Shown: one piece after another, positions 56,701 through 64,000 of the stretch
Layout of the letters: each line of letters starts with the position of its first letter
Numbering within the stretch: the first letter of the stretch is position 1
Source: Liquidambar formosana
Lineage: Eukaryota; Streptophyta; Magnoliopsida; Saxifragales; Altingiaceae
Length of the DNA: 64,000 nt
Direction: 5' to 3'
Assembly: GCA_039720395.1 (NCBI GenBank)
Contig: CM077833.1
Span: forward strand, 26,186,271-26,250,270
Made by a program: the position numbers and the translations under genes
Notes under the pieces: model-generated
Told to the model about the DNA's origin: nothing
Databases searched by the model: none
Seen by the model: the letters and a program-made list of their open reading frames with translations, nothing else

Positions 56701-57505
56701 TTGCAGGAAATTCGCATCGTGAAGGAAATGAACCCCATAATGGAGGGAATGCTCATTTTTTTTATCAAATAACTGAACGTGATTTTTTATAAGGTTCTTG
56801 GATGTTCCTTGGAAATTGAATGAAAATTATTGTTTTTTACATAGGATTTAATATTAGCACAAAGGAAAGTTTATAGCATTTAGATGAGCCTATATTTTCC
56901 TAGCATTTGCTTATAGAGAAGTGTATTAATATTTCAGTAGACAGCCACATTCCTACTTTGTTTTGGTGATTATGTTGGTTTCAGCATACTCCACTATCAA
57001 CTTGTGTATTAAAATGTCAAAGTAAACATGATAGACTGATTCAATTTTCATTGGAAGTTCAGATGCCACTTAAATATACCTGATTTCACTAACAGTGTAG
57101 GAAAATAAATTGGTTGCAGAGTATGGCCTAGGAGGCAAACCATCAACGTTCGGAGATGTATACAGCTATGGCATTATGTTGTTAGAAATCTTTACAGGGA
57201 AGAGCCCAACCCATGAGACTTTCACTGGTGAGCTGAGCTTAACTAAATGGGTCCAATCTGCTTTCCCCACCAACATTGCACAGGTACTGGACCCTGAGCT
57301 ACTAAAACTAATGGAGGATCTTGACTGTGAAAGCCAATCCATGTGCGAGGGAATACAAGATGAATGCTTGGTCAATGTCATTGGTGTTGGCCTATCCTGC
57401 ACTGTTGTTTCTCCCGATGGGCGCATTAGCATGAGAGATGCTCTCCACAAACTGACGAGTGCTAGAGAAGCTCTTCTTAAAGCAAATCTTAGTAAGAAAG
57501 TTTAG
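53760..57505 (+). CDS. LRR receptor-like kinase, subfamily XII, copy 2 (two exons)
   Basis: Exon 1 is 53760-56415 and exon 2 is 57120-57505, giving about 1013 aa. The domain order is the same as copy 1: signal peptide, N-cap CNWTGVFC, about twenty LRRs, transmembrane helix near residue 647 (IIIPIIAFTIAICLLIGLFL), and a kinase with GNGSFGSVYRG, VAVKVL, the non-RD motif HCDLKPSN near 832, and DFG. It is very similar to copy 1; differences are spread over the LRRs and the juxtamembrane (extra GLGR before RRFT), and the C-terminus is longer (EALLKANLSKKV). The 704-bp intron holds a (CA)n run at about 56680. An upstream block with a 117-bp duplication precedes it. Intact by eye. Confidence 0.93.
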
Positions 57506-57873
57506 TATTTGTCAAACGCATAAACATTAATTCGACGTGTTGCCATGCTCTGCTGTGTGTCTATATATAAAGAAGGGCTAATAAGTCCTCGGGACTGTAT
57601 AAGCTTTTTCAGCTTTTGGTACATCATGTAAATTCGTAGATCCCATCATTGCTAAGAGGGAAGGCAGTTGTGTACACTGTGCCCTTGTATTGAACTTCCT
57701 ATTGTAATGAATTTATTAGTTTTGTCTTTCCCTTTGAGATAATGGAATCAGCCCCATACCTCCAAGGGCGCCTCATCCTTGAGCTTCTTGTTCAAGATGT
57801 GTCAAAACTTCATACTGTGATCGATGAGATGAACGGACTACCATCAATCAACAGTGCAGGATAGGCCAACACA

Positions 57874-57931
57874 AACAATTAATCAGTTTTTTTTTTTTTT
57901 TTTTTTTGCTAAGTAACAATTAATCAGTTTT
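57874..57931. repeat. Poly-T tract flanked by 17-bp direct repeats
   Basis: AACAATTAATCAGTTTT occurs at 57874-57890 and again at 57915-57931, separated by a T run and GCTAAGT. This is what a minimal poly-A-tailed retroinsertion with target duplication looks like on the minus strand; replication slippage is the alternative. Confidence 0.55.
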
Positions 57932-58074
57932 GTTGCCCTGCAAAAACATAAAAATCCTTAAAGGGTAGGGATATCGGCAGATCATATCATCATTTAAATC
58001 ACGAATGATATGCGAAAAGCAAAGCCAACCTCTACTCTTCAGAAAATTCTGGGACAAAACCAACCTTCTCAAAA

Positions 58075-58639
58075 TAATATTGAGAATTTTAAAATATATT
58101 TTAAAATCAATAATTTTAATTGTAATTATTTAATAAATCATATCAAAAAAATATATAATAATAATAAGAGTAGTGATATATGGGACGAATTTGTATGTCA
58201 ACAAGTAGAGCTTCTTTGCTATTGGCTAATTTGAAATATTACCGTTTCATTAGCAACCTATTTTACTAGAATACCCAAACCCACAAAAGGAACCTCCCGC
58301 TATCTTCGCGATTCTACCATGTCTTCTTATACTTAATAGTTATCTTGAAAAAATAATATTGAGAATTTTAAAATATATTTTAAATTCAATAATTTTAATT
58401 TTAATTATTTAATAAATCATATAAAAAAATATAATAATAAAAAAAGTAGTGATATATGGGACAATTTATATGAGACGAATTTGAATGTCGACCAATGGAG
58501 TTTCTTTGCTATTGGCTAATTTGAAATATTACCGTTTTATTAGCAACCTATTTTACTAGAATGCCCAAACACACAAAAGGAACCTTCCCCTATCTTCGCG
58601 ATTCCACCATATCTTCTTATACTTAATGGTTATCTTGAA
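58075..58639. repeat. About 280-bp tandem duplication
   Basis: The segment starting AATATTGAGAATTTTAAAAT recurs 279 bp later, and both copies run through GCTTCTTTGCTATTGGCTAA or its one-base variant to CTTCTTATACTTAAT. The copies differ by scattered substitutions and a few small indels. Non-coding. Confidence 0.85.
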
Positions 58640-59268
58640 AAAATTCTTTTAAATCCAACCAACAACAAAGAAAAAAAAAATGAAAAAGAAAAAGATGAAG
58701 AACAAGTTAAAAATCACAAATTTGAATCTATGACCCATGACATCAAATATAAGAATCAAGATAACATTAGATCTAACTAGTAGGGTGAAAAATCTTGAAA
58801 AAAAATCATCTAAATACTTAAGATAATTATTTAGAAATTGAAGATAATTATCTTAAAAAACAAGATAAATGATATAACCGGTAGCGCAAAAAAAAAAAAA
58901 AAAAAGGAAGGTAAACCCATTGTCGAACAAAGGAAGCAAACCCACCATAGAAATCGCACCCCATCAAACTCCTCAAGAAGCTCACGAGAGCTGAGGTGTT
59001 GTATAACGTGGGGATTTGAGGCTTCAAGAGTGTGAAGTGAACCATAGGGGACGTTATGTTTGCTAGTACCAAGAAATGGGTAGAGGGAGAGGTTTCTAGG
59101 AGATTTATTTGTGCATATAAGAGAGAGAGGTGTGCGTGTGTTTCCAAATACAAATAAAGGGCTAAAGAGAGTGTTTTGTGGAAGATTCCTTTGTACATAA
59201 AGTATGAGTGAGAAAGGCGAGGGTGAACCCATCAAATGTTGAATTCGGCTTTAAGAGTCAATTTTAAT

Positions 59269-59319
<51 letters not shown>

Positions 59320-60431
59320 TTATCATCTTTTTTTTTGTCATCTTGAATTCTCGATTTACGTCGAATGATAGTTTAGAATCATTTTTTTCACTTGTTGAGT
59401 GAACGATTTCGAATTCAAATTTATAGAAAAAGTTAGAAACATTAATACTTATTTGCTCATATCAGGGTTTAAGAGTATGGATAAATTCTATAAAATAAAA
59501 ATAAAAAATAAAAAATCTGCATTTACTGGGGTGGTAAAGTCTTTCACCGTTGTACCAAACAAAATAAAAAAAAGGAGAGTTCCTCAACGTCCCAATTTTA
59601 TCGGACGTCTCCAAAGAGACATCGTAGCAAACATGAATACACATACTTGCAGGGGCACCCGTCCGCCTTCTACCATACTGTCCGGAATACCGGATACGAA
59701 GCGGAAAGCTTGACTGCGGCTGAGTGACTGGCCCGGCTTAGTTTATGCAATGAAACTCCAATTTGGCATCTTAAGTTGCAAACTCTTACGATGCTAAGCT
59801 GTTTGAGGAAATTCCTCAAAGGGGTAAATTTCATATTGATCAGTGGTTTGCCGCATTTAAGGCAGCCTGAGATTCGTAAAGAAGAAGAAATAACTACCGA
59901 GTACTTTTTTTTTTTAACTTGAAAAGCTAGCAATGATGGGACAAAGCAAGCTAAATCGAGAGTTGGGAAGGTGACTGCTCAATGCCATATAACTCCCAAT
60001 CTTGATTGACTTGACATTTGACGTGGACGCCGCTGCAGCTCCGCCCCAATTGATCTAGAACGGCAGGAAAAGTCTGCTGAGGAAGGCAACCAATAATTAG
60101 AGAACAATGAGTTTTTCTCATGTGATGATAACCATGTGCAGTCAGTCTTGATTTTTATTTCTTTGATTATGACATCGATCACTGACTCAGCCAAAGTTGA
60201 CGTTATTGGTTGAAAGAATCAGATTGGAGTATCTTGGTTTTGAAGCATTCTTCAATTTATGATAGATTCCAATAAATAAATAAAAAAGGATTGAACTCTG
60301 AAAGGTCTGCAAGTCTGCAACCTTTAACCTTATTCGAATTTTTCTTATAACAGCCTGTTATTGACAATGACAGCTCTGATGACTATCGGACCCACACGTG
60401 TGGACGCAAGCACTGCTCGCATTGAATGTAA

Positions 60432-61361
60432 CACTGTGTTTGGTTGGAGGGATGGAAAGGGGGAAGGAAAGAAAAAGGGAAGAGAATGGAAAACGCATCC
60501 TAGGGAAAGGAAATCTTCTTTCCTTCCCATTGTTTGGTAGGAAGGATGGAAAGGGGATGGAAAGGGGCTTTCCTTCCTTCCTCTTTGTTTGGTAAGAAAG
60601 AAGATAAAGAGGAAGGAAAAGATGCTAAAAGATGTATTTTATCATATTACCCTCGTAAATTAAAAAAAATAAAAAATTTGGCCAGCTGGGTTTTTTTTTT
60701 GGGCATTTGTCCATAAAAATCATGGGTGTGGGACCCATAATCCATCTCTCTGTCCTCTCATCCCGTCTCTTTCTCTATCCTCTCTTCCTTCTTTTTCTCT
60801 TCCCTTTCTTTTCTTTTTTCCTCTATTCTTTTTTGTTCTGCTGACTTTTTCCCCTTTCGTGGCTTCGTCGGCAACAAGCAAACCAAGATCCAAAGGTAGG
60901 TTGATGGCCTTTAAAATTTGGGAAGCTTTGGTGGGATGGTTGAGGATGAGATTTTATATTTTAGTTTTTATTTTTATATCTTCATCCTTGCACCGGATCC
61001 GTTCGGCACCCTCATGAACCAGTCGTCGACGGTGGAGCAGGCTGTGTTGCCTTGCGGGAGAAGCACAGCGGCTTGTATGAAGAGGGAGAAGAGAAGTGAG
61101 TTGCACATGTCTTGTCTTCTATTATAAAACCCATTCAAGGGTATTTTGGTCAATCAAGGTTTCGGCAAACCTTTCCTTCCACTTTTTCGCCCGTTTTTGG
61201 GCGGATTCAAAATGGTGGGCGGGATGGAACGGCGTTCCTTCCTTTTTTCCTTCCCCTCCTATTTTCCCTCCCAACCAAACAAGGGATTTGCAATCCTTCC
61301 CTCCCCTTTTCCCTCCCCCCCCTTTCCTTCCCTCCCCCTTTCCACCCAACCAAACACAGGG
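60432..61361. mobile_element. Harbinger/Tourist-like transposon (930 bp) upstream of kinase copy 3
   Basis: The left end reads CACTGTGTTTGGTTGGAGGG and the right end, reverse-complemented, CCCTGTGTTTGGTTGGGTGG. The 3-bp duplication TAA flanks it (60429-60431 and 61362-61364). Removing it restores ATTGAATGTAAGAGGGTCCC, matching the uninterrupted paralogous sequence before kinase copy 2. Subterminal regions are rich in GGAAAGGGG on one side and its complement on the other. No transposase; one GC-richer stretch at about 61000-61100 may be captured sequence. Confidence 0.78.
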
Positions 61362-61537
61362 TAAGAGGGTCCCAAAGAAGCCCATGTCTGCTGGTGTGAT
61401 TGAAGATTAAAATTTTCTGTTTGGTAACTTTACATGGCTATGTGGATTTCATCCTTATACAGATTCAGAAACGAACATGTGATACTTCATCTTGGTTATC
61501 ACAACTTTTCACTTGCTCTGAGACTGAACTTTTTGAT

Positions 61538-64000
61538 ATGGGTTTCATTTTGATACTTCACTATGCTCTTTTAACTGTTCTTCTATCCCCTCAGATATCT
61601 TTGCATGTTGTGAATTCAGCTCCTTTAAGTATTCTCACTGACAAGGAGGCATTGTTTTCTTTTAAATCTCTGATAAGCACCGACCCTTCGGACACTCTTT
61701 CTTCATGGGACAAAAATTCCAGCCCCTGCAACTGGACTGGTGTCTTCTGCAATGAAGTCAAGCAAAGAGTCATTGGCCTTAATCTGTCAGGCCTTAAATT
61801 GACAGGCACCATAAACCCCCATATTGGGAATCTGTCCTTCCTTCGCTTTCTTCAACTACAGGGGAACCAATTGACAGGAACTATCCCTGATCAAATTGGT
61901 GATCTTATTCGCTTGAGGGTCTTAAACATGAGCTCTAACAGCATCAAAGGCGCCATACCTCTGAACATAACTATGTGCTCAGAGCTTGAGATCCTTGACT
62001 TGACGGGAAATGATATGTCGGGAGGAATTCCTGCAGAGTTCAGCCATCTCTCCAATCTTGAAATATTGAAGTTGGGTACAAACAAGCTTTCAGGTGTGAT
62101 TCCTCCATCCATTGCTAACCTTTCCTCTCTTGTCACTCTATATTTAGGCTCTAATACTCTCGTTGGCATGATACCCAGTGATTTGGGTCGTCTTCAAAAT
62201 TTGAAACGACTTGATCTCAACAATAATAAACTCATAGGCACTGTTCCTCCATCCTTGTACAACATTTCTTCTTTGGTTGCTTTCGTTTTGGCTGGCAACC
62301 AACTTTGGGGTCAAATTCCTAGTGATGTAGGAGACAAACTCCCAAATCTTTTAGTCTTCAATTTTTGCATCAATAAATTCACTGGTTCAATTCCAGGGTC
62401 TTTGCACAATCTTACCAACATACAACGTATTCGTCTGTCACATAATCTTATTGTTGGAGAAGTGCCCCCAGGACTGGGAAATCTGCCTGAACTGGAACAT
62501 TATATTATTGGGTCCAATAGGATTGTTAGCTCCGGCGATCGGGGCCTTGATCTCATTACTTCTTTGACAAACAGTACCCATCTTAACTTCCTTGAAATTG
62601 ATGACAATCTTCTGGAGGGTGTAATTCCAGAATCCATTGGCAACCTTTCTTCTCTGAATATTTTATTCATGGGAGGGAATCATATTTATGGTAGTATTCC
62701 TGCCTCAATTGTTCATCTCAGGAGCTTAACTTTGCTAGATTTGAGCAATAACTCTATTTCCGGTGAAATTCCATCAGAAATTGGCCACCTTGAGAAACTG
62801 CAGGTGTTGAATTTGACTGGAAATCAGATCTCTGGCAAAATCCCAAAATCGCTCGGTAATCTAAAAAATTTAAATCGGATTGATTTATCTGGGAACCAGT
62901 TGGTGGGAAGCATACCCACAACTTTTGGTAACTTCCAGAAACTACTTTCAATGGATCTATCCAACAATAGGCTCAATGAAACCATACCAAAAGAAGTTGG
63001 GACACTCGGTGGTGTTGTCACTATTGACCTCTCTGACAACGATCTGCATGGAAGCATCCCCGAATCAATTGGAAACTGTAGGAGGTTGGAGAAGTTATGC
63101 CTGGGTAGTAATAATTTTTCAGGCTCTATTCCAGGTACCCTTGGGGAATTGGAAGGTTTGGAAAGTCTTGACCTCTCCTTGAATCAACTTTCTGGCTCAA
63201 TACCTGGCAATCTCCAAAAACTGCAGGCCCTTCAGTTTTTGAACCTATCTTTCAATAACTTGGAAGGAATTATTCCTAGCCAAGGAATCTTCAGAAATCT
63301 CTCCAGAGTTCATATGGAGGGGAACTCAAAGCTTTGTTTGAACTTAGATTGTGAAGAGAATCGAGGTCATGGAAAAAGATTTACTGCAGTACATATTGTA
63401 CTCCCAATCATGGCTTTTGGAATTGCAATTTGTTTGTTGATCGGTTTGCTATTCTGTGTAAAGGTAAACAAAGAAAAAATCACACTACCACTAGAATCAC
63501 ATAAGGTTCAGCATCAAATGGTCTCATATGATGCGCTTCGTCTAGCAACCGGGAATTTTAACCAGGAAAATCTGCTGGGGAATGGGAGTTTTGGGTCAGT
63601 TTACAGAGGATATCTCAGAGAAGGTATTGCTGTTGCGGTTAAAGTGATTAACACCAATAGGAATGGATCTTGGATAAGCTTTTTGGCAGAGTGTGAGGCT
63701 TTAAGGAATGTGAGGCACCGTAATCTTGTTAAACTTATCACATCGTGCTCAAGTTTAGACTCCAAGAGAGCGGAATTTCTGGCTTTGGTATATGACTTCA
63801 TGAGTAATGGGAGCTTGGAAGACTGGGTTAAGGGAAGAAGAAGGCACTCGACTGGAGGGCCGTTGACTGTTCTGGAGAGACTGAATGTGGCCATTGATGT
63901 TGCTTGTGCCATGGATTACCTGCACCATGACTGCGAAACTCCTGTTGTGCACTGCGATTTGAAGCCAAGTAATGTGCTCTTGCATGAAGACATGACTGCA
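61538..64000 (+). CDS. LRR receptor-like kinase, subfamily XII, copy 3 (runs off the window end)
   Basis: The ATG at 61538 (MGFILILHYALLTVLL) opens a frame that stays open for all 821 codons to the end of the window, by checks at several points along it. It carries a signal peptide, N-cap CNWTGVFC, LRRs, a transmembrane helix near residue 617, and a kinase with GNGSFGSVYRG, VAVKVI and the non-RD motif HCDLKPSN near 804. It is more diverged than copies 1 and 2 are from each other. It lacks one whole LRR of about 25 residues: after IPKE it reads VGTLGGVV, where copies 1 and 2 have a further repeat (FSL.SLSTLLN.SKNFLSG) before the same GVV. The end of exon 1, the intron and exon 2 should lie beyond 64000. 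Confidence 0.9.
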   Translation, partial: MGFILILHYALLTVLLSPQISLHVVNSAPLSILTDKEALFSFKSLISTDPSDTLSSWDKNSSPCNWTGVFCNEVKQRVIGLNLSGLKLTGTINPHIGNLSFLRFLQLQGNQLTGTIPDQIGDLIRLRVLNMSSNSIKGAIPLNITMCSELEILDLTGNDMSGGIPAEFSHLSNLEILKLGTNKLSGVIPPSIANLSSLVTLYLGSNTLVGMIPSDLGRLQNLKRLDLNNNKLIGTVPPSLYNISSLVAFVLAGNQLWGQIPSDVGDKLPNLLVFNFCINKFTGSIPGSLHNLTNIQRIRLSHNLIVGEVPPGLGNLPELEHYIIGSNRIVSSGDRGLDLITSLTNSTHLNFLEIDDNLLEGVIPESIGNLSSLNILFMGGNHIYGSIPASIVHLRSLTLLDLSNNSISGEIPSEIGHLEKLQVLNLTGNQISGKIPKSLGNLKNLNRIDLSGNQLVGSIPTTFGNFQKLLSMDLSNNRLNETIPKEVGTLGGVVTIDLSDNDLHGSIPESIGNCRRLEKLCLGSNNFSGSIPGTLGELEGLESLDLSLNQLSGSIPGNLQKLQALQFLNLSFNNLEGIIPSQGIFRNLSRVHMEGNSKLCLNLDCEENRGHGKRFTAVHIVLPIMAFGIAICLLIGLLFCVKVNKEKITLPLESHKVQHQMVSYDALRLATGNFNQENLLGNGSFGSVYRGYLREGIAVAVKVINTNRNGSWISFLAECEALRNVRHRNLVKLITSCSSLDSKRAEFLALVYDFMSNGSLEDWVKGRRRHSTGGPLTVLERLNVAIDVACAMDYLHHDCETPVVHCDLKPSNVLLHEDMTA

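Larger units (their letters stand above)
57506..59650. other. Intergenic region downstream of kinase copy 2
   Basis: 3'UTR, a poly-T insertion with flanking repeats, a 280-bp tandem duplication and an (AT)n run at about 59276-59316. Open frames at 58010-58234 (plus) and 58831-59235 (minus) are low-complexity or overlap each other's strands; I do not call genes. Confidence 0.5.

Noticed and set aside
58831..59235. 134-codon minus-strand frame
   Set aside because: Ends in a poly-F and hydrophobic run encoded by a homopolymer; no family resemblance and no intron or promoter context.
62880..63182. 100-codon plus-strand frame in kinase copy 3 as evidence of a frameshift
   Set aside because: The kinase frame from 61538 stays open through this stretch in a different phase; this is a shadow frame.

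Overview
This window is nuclear DNA from a flowering plant, most likely a eudicot. Genes carry GT-AG introns, AT-rich intergenic DNA is packed with transposons, and the families present are plant ones: CYP81-type P450s, MIKC* MADS, LRR-XII receptor kinases and Tat-type Ty3/Gypsy elements. I cannot name the species from sequence alone.

Layout. (1) 1-13.6 kb: a tandem trio of two-exon CYP81-like cytochrome P450 genes, all on the minus strand and all apparently intact (509, 507 and 508 aa), separated by AT-rich DNA with two Stowaway-type MITEs. (2) 14.3-25.6 kb: an 11.3-kb Tat-lineage Ty3/Gypsy retrotransposon on the minus strand, with 701-bp LTRs and target-site duplication (TSD) ATCAT. Its LTRs differ at only about 5 positions, yet integrase carries an internal deletion and pol a nonsense codon. 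Between integrase and the 3' LTR lies a spliced, oppositely oriented extra gene on the plus strand. (3) 26.7-29.3 kb: an eight-exon RING E3 ligase gene resembling the APD family, minus strand, with a hairpin MITE in one intron. (4) 29.3-34.3 kb: non-coding DNA with a Harbinger-like element and a tRNA-derived SINE. (5) 34.4-36.7 kb: an eleven-exon MIKC* MADS-box gene, plus strand. (6) 37-43.3 kb: a transposon nest with two solo LTRs (each with a perfect TSD) inside a probable Helitron, and a second SINE. (7) 43.6-64 kb: a tandem array of LRR-XII non-RD receptor-like kinase genes, plus strand. It holds a decapitated fragment at 44.9 kb, two full genes (1003 and 1013 aa) and a third running off the window end. 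Each copy carries a related upstream block, and different transposons have inserted at almost the same place in that block.

The two tandem clusters (P450s and receptor kinases) look like locally expanding specialised-metabolism and immune-type families. The MADS and RING genes are single genes between them. All exon borders were placed by eye from splice consensus, reading-frame phase and family similarity; no alignment or search was run. The most notable observations are the antisense gene inside the young but integrase-defective Tat element, and the repeated insertions at one promoter position across the receptor-kinase paralogs.
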